From Luminiphilus sp051201685 (lineage in GTDB: Bacteria; Pseudomonadota; Gammaproteobacteria; Pseudomonadales; Halieaceae): a stretch of 64,000 bases of DNA. Numbering within the stretch: position 1 is the first letter of the stretch; each line of letters begins with the position of its first letter. The stretch spans positions 682,001 to 746,000 of the forward strand of contig NZ_CP179213.1 in assembly GCF_051201685.1 (NCBI RefSeq). Reading direction: 5' to 3'. The position numbers and the translations under genes were made by a program. The notes beneath the pieces were generated by a model. That model saw only the letters and a list, made by a program, of their open reading frames with translations. It was not told the DNA's origin and did no database searches. Shown one piece after another: positions 25,111-33,029 of the stretch.

Positions 25111-25460
25111 GCCTGTGACTAGAGCAGGTCTAAAGGCAGGTGTGGCGATAATCGCCTAAAACGTCTTTCGGTCGCTTTAGGCCATGAGCCCTTCAAGGGT
25201 CTCTTGTGGCCTTGCCCGTAAGGCCTATTTAATAAACCAGCCGCTTGATTATGCGTTCAGTAATTGCTGTGGGGCTGGGCTGGGCTGGGATGGCATTGCA
25301 TTGGTCACAACCTGCCAGGCGCGATTAGCTCGCCTAGGAGCTGCTTGAAGCCTGACTCGGATCGCAGTTGACTTTGTTGTCGGTCGAGGCCCTGCAATGA
25401 TTGAATCTTTGGCGCCGTAGACGTCTATGCAGTGCACTTTATTGGATGGCTGCAATGTTT
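25111..25460. other. 350-base gap after fabY with hairpins and a G-quadruplex motif
   Basis: No gene is supported. GCCTAAA (25154-25160) and TTTAGGC (25176-25182) form a 7-bp stem 44 nt past the fabY stop without a U tract. GGCGATAATCGCC (25144-25156) is a competing palindrome. GGGG-CT-GGG-CT-GGG-CT-GGG at 25271-25289 is a four-run G motif. A 68-residue minus-strand reading frame here has no family features and I leave it out. Confidence 0.5.
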
Positions 25461-27122
25461 CTACTGCTCGACAGACATCGGAATTTTTGGGTCAAGTCCC
25501 GCTTCTAATTTCTGCGCTCGCACCATGGCGCGAACATCGGCTAGAAGGGCACGGGCGTCGTAAACAATGCCATCCTTAATGGTCCATCGAACGCCACCAA
25601 CACGTTCGACCCTCTGATTTTTCTCGTTCAATTTGGGTACGCCAGTGCCGTAAAGTGACTTCAAATTATGCAGCGGGTTTTCATCGACAATGATGAGGTC
25701 TGCCTTCTTCCCTACTTGCACCGTGCCGAGTTCGCTCTCTTGCCCTAAGACCTGAGCGCCTATTTTGGTGGCAGCACGAATTACCTCGAGCGGGTGGAAA
25801 CCGGCCTCTTGTAAAAGTTCTAGTTCCTGTATGTAACCAAAGCCATAAAGGCTATAGATATAGCCGGTATCGCTACCGACGACGACTTTACCTCCGCGAT
25901 TCTTGTACTCGTTTACGAATTGCATCCACAGCTGATAGTTGTGTTTCCACTCGATCTCGTCCTGAGTTGTCCAATTAAAAAAGAATGAGCCGTGTTTCTC
26001 GCGACTGGCACGGTAGAAATCCCATAGTGCGGGGGCAGTATATTCGTAGTGCCACTCGGCGGTGTACGCACGCATAAGATCTCGGCTGGCTAGATAGATG
26101 GTGAACGTGGGGCTTAAACAAAAATCCCGTTCGAGCAACGTTGCCATGACTTCATTCCAGCGCTCGGTTCCTGGTCCTGCGGCCTGCTTCCATAGACGTC
26201 CGGCTTGCGCAAAGCGCTGCTGTTCGTTGCTGTAGATGTAGTCAGAGGGATAGTCTTGTATGACTTTGTCAGTAAACAGCGCCTCAGGCAGTCCGTACCA
26301 GTGTTCCATGCAATCCAGACCGTGGCTTGAGGTGTCCAGCACATTGGCGTGGGCTACGTTTAACTGAGCGTGATGCATGGTCGTGCCCAGACCCTGTTGC
26401 TCAGCCTCGTCTAACGCTGCCCACAAAATATCTTCCGGTGCTCCCATAAATTTAATGCCGTCGGCGCCTATGCGCTTTAAGTAGCGGACTCTTTTTCTGG
26501 CATCCTCGGCAGAGCTTATGGCCGGTAATTTTTCGTCGCCATCTGCAGGCATGGCGAAGTAGGGAAAAGCGGTAATGCGAGGCGCGGTAATGGCGTTTTT
26601 TTCGCTTAGTGCTTTTAAGGCTAAAAGCCGGCTTTCACCGTCGGAACCAAACACCTCTCGTGTGCTGGTAACGCCATGGCCCAACCAAAGCTTAAAGATG
26701 TAGTCAGCAGAAACTTTTTGACGTTTATCGGGTGCATGAATATGCGTGTGGGAGTCAACGAAGCCTGGTAGCAAGTATTTGCCATGGGCATCGATTTCCC
26801 GGGTCTTCAAGTTAGCCCCATCGAGCAGTGGCGGTCGGCCCTCAGGGTCGATGGCAATGCCGGGAGTGCCGACTGTTGTGACCTGAGTGATACGATTTTC
26901 TTCCACAACGACATCCACGGGCCCGGTTGCAGGCGCGCCGGTGCCGTCGATTAAATAAGCGCCTCGAATGATGAGTTGATCGTACTGTCCCTGACCTTCT
27001 CCTCGGGGTGGAACGCCGTCCTTGATGTTCGCAAACAGTCGATCTGTCTCCGTTGCAGTGCCGGCAGCTGAGAACAGCAGCGGTGCTAGTGTGATAGCAA
27101 AAATCAAACACAGTCTGTTCAT
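25461..27122 (-). CDS. Exported amidohydrolase-superfamily protein
   Basis: Metal-dependent hydrolase, probably acting in the periplasm on a cyclic amide or peptide-like substrate. The signal peptide is MNRLCLIFAITLAPLLFSAAGTA. The family HxH motif is H125-T-H127 (FVDSHTHIHA); further ligands are likely in TTMHHAQLN, CMEHWYG and VVGSDTGY (final Asp). VGKKADLIIVDENPL is the closing beta-sandwich signature. At 553 residues it is larger than imidazolonepropionase-like relatives (about 420), with an insertion of about 120 residues rich in Trp and Tyr between the His ligands. AAGGA precedes the ATG. It is probably monocistronic. Substrate unknown. Confidence 0.8.
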   Translation of the reverse strand: MNRLCLIFAITLAPLLFSAAGTATETDRLFANIKDGVPPRGEGQGQYDQLIIRGAYLIDGTGAPATGPVDVVVEENRITQVTTVGTPGIAIDPEGRPPLLDGANLKTREIDAHGKYLLPGFVDSHTHIHAPDKRQKVSADYIFKLWLGHGVTSTREVFGSDGESRLLALKALSEKNAITAPRITAFPYFAMPADGDEKLPAISSAEDARKRVRYLKRIGADGIKFMGAPEDILWAALDEAEQQGLGTTMHHAQLNVAHANVLDTSSHGLDCMEHWYGLPEALFTDKVIQDYPSDYIYSNEQQRFAQAGRLWKQAAGPGTERWNEVMATLLERDFCLSPTFTIYLASRDLMRAYTAEWHYEYTAPALWDFYRASREKHGSFFFNWTTQDEIEWKHNYQLWMQFVNEYKNRGGKVVVGSDTGYIYSLYGFGYIQELELLQEAGFHPLEVIRAATKIGAQVLGQESELGTVQVGKKADLIIVDENPLHNLKSLYGTGVPKLNEKNQRVERVGGVRWTIKDGIVYDARALLADVRAMVRAQKLEAGLDPKIPMSVEQ

Positions 27123-27371
27123 ATTTTTTCCTTTTTATGCGCTTACAGCTTACAGCTTGCACGCTGAGAGAGGATAAAACGATCTCTTCGCTCCCTAGGG
27201 GCTTGGCCCAATCTAGCTCGCGGTAAGGCATGATTAGGCGCCATGCTGCTGGCTGTTTGAAAGTCCGTTAGACCTGATTAGCCGCTTGTACTCATAAATT
27301 GATCATCACAATAATGCCAGTAACCTGATTCGGTGGACATTCGCAAGGTGCGAGTGTTTTTTGGCAGTGTT

Positions 27372-27902
27372 TCAAGTGTCAGGAGTTTCTGTTTTTGCGG
27401 CGGAGTCGGGCGTTGGTAGTGTTGCTGGCTGGGGTGCCGAGTCTTCAGGGGCTAAGCAACTATCTGCCGGCGCTACGCGTAGGTTGTCAGAGGCTTCCCA
27501 GCTGGGTACGTGATCATTGAATTCGGTGTATCTGAGAGAGGCATCTCCGCTTAAGGTCAGCTGAAGCGCCCGTCGTCTGATTTCCGTTGCGCCACCGGCT
27601 GCAGAAATGCCCGGTGTATCTCTGGGTTTGAATAAAAATACATGGATGGGGGTATTCAGGGGTAACTTTTTGCTGCTGCCCTTATCAGACGCGCGAACGC
27701 CGCCTAGGAAATTTGTCGCGCCGGGAATGTCGTTATAGCTGGGGCAGCCATCAGCTGCATCAAAGAATTTAAATTTCGCATTAAATGCGCCACCTTCCAG
27801 CGAGATCTGAAGTGAGGCATCTTCTGCCGCAGCAACTGGCAGGGTCCAACTTGTCAGCAGAGCAAAGAACCACTGACCGACCATATTTTTAAAACGACTC
27901 AT
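27372..27902 (-). CDS. Exported hypothetical protein
   Basis: About 176 residues from ATG 27902. The N-terminus MSRFKNMVGQWFFALLTSWTLPVAAA is a good signal peptide; the frame upstream of it (to 27995) has no export signal and I do not use it. The body carries two Cys (DGCPSYND and DSCLAP), so one disulfide is plausible, and a Pro/Thr/Ala-rich tail (PQPATLPTPDSAAKTETPDT). No recognised family. It lies between the amidohydrolase and desaturase genes on the same strand with sizeable gaps (249 and 231 nt), so it is probably transcribed by itself. Confidence 0.5.
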   Translation of the reverse strand: MSRFKNMVGQWFFALLTSWTLPVAAAEDASLQISLEGGAFNAKFKFFDAADGCPSYNDIPGATNFLGGVRASDKGSSKKLPLNTPIHVFLFKPRDTPGISAAGGATEIRRRALQLTLSGDASLRYTEFNDHVPSWEASDNLRVAPADSCLAPEDSAPQPATLPTPDSAAKTETPDT

Positions 27903-28133
27903 TGCTGTGACGTCATCATAGGGTGAACGCAAATTTTGGCATGCAGCGTTGTTGAAGTCGAATACCTTGGGCTCGAACCATAGGCGCCGGTGCACCCACG
28001 GCTCCGAGCTCTCAAGATTTACTGTGCTGCCGACTTGTTTCGTTTATCTTTAGCGCAGCTAGATCCATCGAAATTGGGACATGGTGTGCGAAGGTTATCT
28101 GCAAAGCCCCAGAGCAAGTCAATCTTCGTTGCT

Positions 28134-29036
28134 CTAATCTAAACCGGCCTCTTGACGCAGCGTATTAGAGCGCTTGTCGGGGCCATCATGGCTCCACCCC
28201 GGGGCTTTAAATAAATACGCGAGCTTGTCCTGCCAACGCGCTGCCCGTTTTACATCTCGCGACATATTGCCGTACTCCCCAAAGGCTACATCAAGCACCC
28301 GTTGGGAGGTTATGTTTTGGGTTAATCCATAGCGCACGGGCTCCGATACAAGCTCCTCACTAAAGGTACCCAACAGCCTGTCCCAAATAATAAGTACGGC
28401 GGCGTGGTTGCGATCAAGGTAGCGGGTGTTAGAACCATGATGCACCCGATGGTGGGAGGGTGTGTTAAAGATAAATTCATACCACTTGGGCATTCGATCA
28501 ATCGCTTCGGTATGCAACCAGTATTGGTAAATGAGACTTATGCTCATCATGGTAACGATCATCACCGGATCGAAGCCCAGTAAGGCTAGAGGGCACCAAA
28601 ACAAATACTTTGCAACCCGCTCCCCTACGCCCTGGCGCAGCGCTGTTCCTAAATTATAATACTGTGAGTTGTGATGCGATGAGTGTCCCGCCCACATCCA
28701 ACGCACTTCATGGTTGGCTCGATGAAATAGGTAATAAGTGAGGTCATCAAGGAAAAACAGCACGATCCACCAGGGGATGGTGCGGCTTACCGTATCTTTC
28801 AACGGTGACAGGTCGTAACAGAGAAACATCAGGAAAATGCCACCGAGTTTGGGCAGTAAATCCACAAACACAGTCAACACCATGATGCGCATGGAAGCCC
28901 AAAAATCTTGGCTCTCGTAAACGGGCCTAAACTGTTTTTTACCCCACAATAATTCAACGCCCAAGGCGGCAAAGAAGGCTGGCAGGGCCAACAACACGAG
29001 ATCGTCTTGCATCACGGTCATCACTCGATCGAACAT
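28134..29036 (-). CDS. Sterol desaturase / fatty acid hydroxylase family protein
   Basis: Integral membrane di-iron oxygenase. Three histidine boxes are clear: HRANHE (near 106), HSSHH (near 118) and HHRVHHG (near 197), all eight metal His accounted for, with hydrophobic helices between. Length 300 fits the family. Bacterial members hydroxylate or desaturate fatty acids, carotenoids or lipid-like molecules; the substrate is not determined. It is the last gene of the miaE-glycosyltransferase-desaturase run on this strand, with 76 nt between it and the gene upstream, which include a TGGCGC-TTGTT-GCGCCA hairpin at 29088-29104. Confidence 0.87.
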   Translation of the reverse strand: MFDRVMTVMQDDLVLLALPAFFAALGVELLWGKKQFRPVYESQDFWASMRIMVLTVFVDLLPKLGGIFLMFLCYDLSPLKDTVSRTIPWWIVLFFLDDLTYYLFHRANHEVRWMWAGHSSHHNSQYYNLGTALRQGVGERVAKYLFWCPLALLGFDPVMIVTMMSISLIYQYWLHTEAIDRMPKWYEFIFNTPSHHRVHHGSNTRYLDRNHAAVLIIWDRLLGTFSEELVSEPVRYGLTQNITSQRVLDVAFGEYGNMSRDVKRAARWQDKLAYLFKAPGWSHDGPDKRSNTLRQEAGLD

Positions 29037-29112
29037 AGCGCTTTCTCTATTTATTTATTGCAATTGTAATGGATTCTAAAGCCTTTTTGGCGCTTGTTGC
29101 GCCACTAAAGTA

Positions 29113-30408
29113 TTACGCAGCCCCCTGCTGTAGTTGCCAGCCCCATTGGCTGACCATAGCGTCTCGCATTGCGCATAAAGCCTCTGTTGTCAGAGGCTGG
29201 TAGGCACTGTCTGACACTTGCAGAAGATTTTGATGGCCGCTCGTCGAATCTCGAAAACCATTGAGAAATTTAAGGGTTTTGAATCCATCAAACCAAGTAT
29301 GAAGCTGACGCTCACGTTGTTGGACATTTTCGCTGTTGCTTCGTGCGTGTTTGATCGCCTTTGGTAACCCAAGTTTCAGCAATTGAGCTGTCGCTGCATC
29401 AGCAAGGGCTTCGGGGAGAAGCCGCAATAAATTTTGGTGGATCTCGGGCTCCTGACGGGTAAGCCACTGAGGGAAGCATTTAAGAACTTGCTTTAGCGCA
29501 TTGAAATTATTTTGGTGGTAGAAAAAGGGCGTCAACTGCGGCTTTCCTGATGCCATTAAACGGGCGACCGCTGGGCCGGTGCCAAAAGGCACTCTGTCGG
29601 ACGCGCGAGCTTGAATTAGCACAGGAGGGCCAGCGGGTCTGAAGATTTGCCCCATTTTTGCGAGTTTGTTGAGCAGGTAAAAGTCCTCTGCCCCAGCGCG
29701 TAAAGGCATGCCACGGACGGCTGCATAGCAGCGCGCATTGAAGCCACAGCTGCTACCCAATGTGTGAAAAGCATAGGGTGATGCGGAGAATTCGAGGCCC
29801 GAAATATAGTGATGTAGCCATAATTCATAAACTAATGTGGCTTGGTTGAGAGGTGCTTCGCTATCGACGACATGCTGGAACGGAAGAGCGATGCCCGCTG
29901 CGTCACTGGGCCAAGATTGGCTGAGGTAGTGTGAGGGCCACTGGGCATCGGCGTCGCAAGAATAAATCCACTCGGACTCGATATGACCCTGCCGGATAAG
30001 CCAAAGTGCCAGATCGCAGCCCACTCGCCTCGCTCTGCCTACACCCTCCGATTTTGGAGTTGCTCCCTCGATGTGCTCTAAATCTATCATGAGCAGAGTG
30101 ACGGCGGGTGCGAGAGGGCACAATGTGAGCCCCGGCAGTGGTGAGCTGCTCGTGTTCTCTTTTACGTAGTGCCGTAGCAGGGCATTTGCATTGAGATCTG
30201 GATCTGTTTCAGGCCGATTCAGAACGCCAATGACCAACAGAGACTGGCCCGAGGGCGGTGTGGGGATGCGCATAAAGCAGTCAGGGTGCTCCTTGAAACA
30301 GGGCACGACCATGACGTGATTCCAGCGCTGGTTAAACCTTGGTAGTGCGGGCAGCAAAGCATACAGCGATAGGTACTTTTCGATGACAGTATCGGTGCCG
30401 CCGCTCAA
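29113..30408 (-). CDS. Probable glycosyltransferase, GT-A/GT2-like
   Basis: A 431-residue cytosolic protein of which only the N-terminal half looks recognisable. Signs of a GT-A fold are the opening strand HVMVVPCFKEHPDCF, the SEWIYSCDADAQWP segment carrying a DxD-type D-A-D metal motif (near residue 163), and GAEDFYLLNKLAKMG, a typical acceptor-side ED motif. The C-terminal third (after residue 300) is helical and I could not place it. Its last 4 bases at the start overlap the miaE stop, so translation is coupled. Acceptor and donor are unknown. Confidence 0.6.
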   Translation of the reverse strand: MSGGTDTVIEKYLSLYALLPALPRFNQRWNHVMVVPCFKEHPDCFMRIPTPPSGQSLLVIGVLNRPETDPDLNANALLRHYVKENTSSSPLPGLTLCPLAPAVTLLMIDLEHIEGATPKSEGVGRARRVGCDLALWLIRQGHIESEWIYSCDADAQWPSHYLSQSWPSDAAGIALPFQHVVDSEAPLNQATLVYELWLHHYISGLEFSASPYAFHTLGSSCGFNARCYAAVRGMPLRAGAEDFYLLNKLAKMGQIFRPAGPPVLIQARASDRVPFGTGPAVARLMASGKPQLTPFFYHQNNFNALKQVLKCFPQWLTRQEPEIHQNLLRLLPEALADAATAQLLKLGLPKAIKHARSNSENVQQRERQLHTWFDGFKTLKFLNGFRDSTSGHQNLLQVSDSAYQPLTTEALCAMRDAMVSQWGWQLQQGAA

Positions 30409-30986
30409 TGGAGTGCTGCACGAATCGGCAGCTCGCTAACCACCTGACTTTCGAAAGTCAGAATTTCCTGCCAGCGGGACTCGATAATCTCAGCAGAAAA
30501 ATATTCGGAGGCGAGATCTAGGAAGAGTTCGAAGTGTCGGTCTTCAGACCGTGTTATCGAGCGGTAGAACGTTTTTAATTCACCCTCCGGAAGTGCTTCT
30601 GCAATTAAGCCAAAGCGTTCGGCGCCGCGGGCTTCGATAACGCCGGCGGTCAGCAGTCGATCTAGAAGATAAAGTTCGGAGCCTTGACGTAACAGGCTCC
30701 TAATACAATTGACGTAGGGGTCTTTTACGTCGGCACCGAGCGTCAGTCCACGAGACTGAATGATTTTTATGACTTCGCGAAAATGGACCATTTCCTCGAC
30801 TGCAAGTTCTGCCATCGCGAGCACTAACTGGGGCCGGTCCGGGTAGTGGGATACCATCGACAGCGCCATGCCGGACGCCTTTTTTTCGGCAGCAGCGTGG
30901 TCTAGAAGAAAGGCATCAAAATCACTGAGTACGCAGTCGGTCCAAGCTTGTGGAGAAGGGCTTTTAAGAGGGCTGTGGTGGTCCAT
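30405..30986 (-). CDS. miaE: tRNA-(ms2io6A) hydroxylase MiaE
   Basis: Di-iron monooxygenase that hydroxylates the isopentenyl group of ms2i6A37 in tRNA, an oxygen-dependent step. 193 residues. Ligand-bearing motifs of the ferritin-like four-helix bundle are present: LLDHAAAEKKASGMALS (residues 27-43), VEEMVHFREV and RSEDRHFELF, giving the paired E-x-x-H pattern of this family. DPYVNCIRSLLRQGSELYLLDRLL is also typical. It begins the operon with the glycosyltransferase-like and desaturase-like genes on the same strand. Confidence 0.9.
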   Translation of the reverse strand: MDHHSPLKSPSPQAWTDCVLSDFDAFLLDHAAAEKKASGMALSMVSHYPDRPQLVLAMAELAVEEMVHFREVIKIIQSRGLTLGADVKDPYVNCIRSLLRQGSELYLLDRLLTAGVIEARGAERFGLIAEALPEGELKTFYRSITRSEDRHFELFLDLASEYFSAEIIESRWQEILTFESQVVSELPIRAALH

Positions 30987-31055
30987 AGAATCTTGAAATC
31001 GCGCAAAACAACGATTGTACCCGACCTAACGTCTGGGTGGGTGCGGGGCCGGCAG

Positions 31056-32750
31056 TCATTGCCACCCTGTCCAGCCTGGGCCTCGGACGACACGACCGGG
31101 AGTGGCACCAGTAGGCACGCTGTTTGCAATCACCGCAATGCCGTTGATGAATACATGCTCCATACCGACGGCATATTGATGGGGTCGTTGAAACGTTGCT
31201 TGATCAATTATGGTTTCGGGATCAAACACAAGGATATCGGCAAAATAACCCTCCCGGAGAAAGCCACGGTTGCGTAACGACAGGTTGGTGGCGGGCAAAC
31301 CACTGGCACGGTAAATGGCTTGCTCAAGGGTCAGTAAATTTAATTCCCGTACGTAATGTCCTAGCACTCTCGGAAAGGTGCCGTAGGTCCTAGGGTGTCG
31401 GTGGTTCAGTAGGGCATCGCCCTCAGCGGCGATGGTGACCGCGTCAGTACAAAAGCTTACCCAAGGCTGTTGGATGGCTTTTCGAACTACGTCTTCAGAC
31501 TGATTAAAGTACATGGCCCCAACGCGCGTTCTATCCTCAATGACCAAATCCATGGCCGTTTCTTCGGGGCTTTGTTTTCGCATAAGCGCAACTTCTGCAA
31601 GGGTCTTCCCCGCGAGGTGTTTGAGCTTTGGATTTTGAAATTCAACCAACATCACGGTTTCTGCCCCACCGCTTGCGAGGCGGTTGTCCCAATCATCTGA
31701 GTCCTCTCTCATCTGCTGAGCCAGGGTCTGACGGGTATCTGGGTCTTGCATTCGTGCTATCCACGCGTCGATGCCGCCGGCTTTGACCCAGGCGGGCATG
31801 ACGGCATCCAAACCCGTCGAGCCAGCAGGGTAGGGGTACATATCGGCGGTTATTTTGAGGCCTTCAGCGCGGGCTGCTTCAATACGTGCAAGCACTGCGT
31901 CGAAGCGGTCCCATGAGGGAGGATGCGCGATTTTAATGTGGTAAATCTCAGCGGGTATCTCGGCTTCTCTGGCAATTGTAAGCAGTTCTTCTAGGGCGCT
32001 GAAAATTTGTTTGCCCTCATTACGAAGGTGCGAGGCATAGATGCCTCCATATTCTGACGCTGCTTTCGCCAGAGCGATCAATTCTTCGGTCTCCGCAAAA
32101 CTGGCGGGCGTGTAAATGAGCGATGAGGCAACGCCTACAGCACCCTCGCGCATGGCTTCTCGAACCAGCTCTTGCATGCGCTGCATTTGTTCTGGACTTG
32201 GATCAACATCGTCCTGCCCTAGTACATGTATTCGTGGTGTGGTGGCGCCTATGAAGGAGGCGACGTTTGGCGCGACACCCTTATTCTCTAAAAACTCTAA
32301 GTACTCTCCTAAGGAAGTCCACTCGGGAATCAGTCCACCCCAATATTTGGGAAATTCTTTTTTCATGGCGGGGCTCAATGGCCCCATCGAATTACCCTCA
32401 CCAAAGACTTCAAGTGTGATGCCCTGGGTGATATCACTTAGGCCTCGACCATCGATGATAAGGCTGGTGACACCCCAGCCGATCATGTTGATAAAGCCCG
32501 GGCTGACGGCCTTGCCTTGGGCGTCAATCACAGTATCAGCCGTCGCGTTTTGAAGAGCGCCCAGTGCTGTAATGCGATCGTCTGTTATGCCCAGGTCTCC
32601 GACGAAAGGCGCGTTGCCCGCCCCGTCATAAATTATTCCGCCGCGAATCAGCGTATCAAAGTGAGGCGAGGTTTCTCTGCTTAGAGCATTGCAAACAGTC
32701 AGTCCAAAAAAAATAACGGTTGTGCCAAAAAGCTTTGTAAGTTGCCTCAT
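31056..32750 (-). CDS. Exported D-aminoacylase-like amidohydrolase with a lost HxH site
   Basis: Secreted N-acyl-D-amino acid deacylase relative, 564 residues. Signal peptide MRQLTKLFGTTVIFFGLTVC. FDTLIRGGIIYDGAGNAPFVGD begins the small beta domain. Where family members have PGFIDxHxH, this reads SPGFINMIGWG (residues 84-92), so the two His that bind one metal are missing. H241 (ASHLRNEG) and H271 (YHIKIAH) remain, as does an Asp in SFCTDAVTI. The usual Cys ligand segment is changed too (VFGEGNSMGP). It may use one metal at a different site or be non-hydrolytic. GGCAGGA precedes ATG 32750. It is divergent from the S9 peptidase. Confidence 0.8.
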   Translation of the reverse strand: MRQLTKLFGTTVIFFGLTVCNALSRETSPHFDTLIRGGIIYDGAGNAPFVGDLGITDDRITALGALQNATADTVIDAQGKAVSPGFINMIGWGVTSLIIDGRGLSDITQGITLEVFGEGNSMGPLSPAMKKEFPKYWGGLIPEWTSLGEYLEFLENKGVAPNVASFIGATTPRIHVLGQDDVDPSPEQMQRMQELVREAMREGAVGVASSLIYTPASFAETEELIALAKAASEYGGIYASHLRNEGKQIFSALEELLTIAREAEIPAEIYHIKIAHPPSWDRFDAVLARIEAARAEGLKITADMYPYPAGSTGLDAVMPAWVKAGGIDAWIARMQDPDTRQTLAQQMREDSDDWDNRLASGGAETVMLVEFQNPKLKHLAGKTLAEVALMRKQSPEETAMDLVIEDRTRVGAMYFNQSEDVVRKAIQQPWVSFCTDAVTIAAEGDALLNHRHPRTYGTFPRVLGHYVRELNLLTLEQAIYRASGLPATNLSLRNRGFLREGYFADILVFDPETIIDQATFQRPHQYAVGMEHVFINGIAVIANSVPTGATPGRVVRGPGWTGWQ

Positions 32751-33029
32751 TAATCCTGCCCTTGAGCGCGTAAGGTGGCGTTAACTTAGCATCTTGGCGC
32801 AGGGTAGGGGACATGGGATATTTCCGCCTGTCAGTGATGACAAGCAAGATAAACTGTTTTTAGATTAGCCTAATGCGGAGGTCTGAGGCAGTTTTAGATT
32901 ATTCCGACACCTATGAGTCCGACTAAGCATCGGGAAGCAATCGAGGTTAATAGGTTTTCGTGACAGACCGGAAGTCACTATGAGCGCCTTCTGGCACTTT
33001 TGGCCGGGTTTTTGAAACAGGGTACAGCT

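Noticed and set aside
25249..25455. 68-residue minus-strand reading frame after fabY
   Set aside because: Basic, low-complexity composition and no start site support; it overlaps the G-rich repeat.
29088..29104. TGGCGC-TTGTT-GCGCCA hairpin as terminator for the glycosyltransferase-like gene
   Set aside because: No U tract follows on either strand and the desaturase gene continues in the same direction, so termination is not supported.
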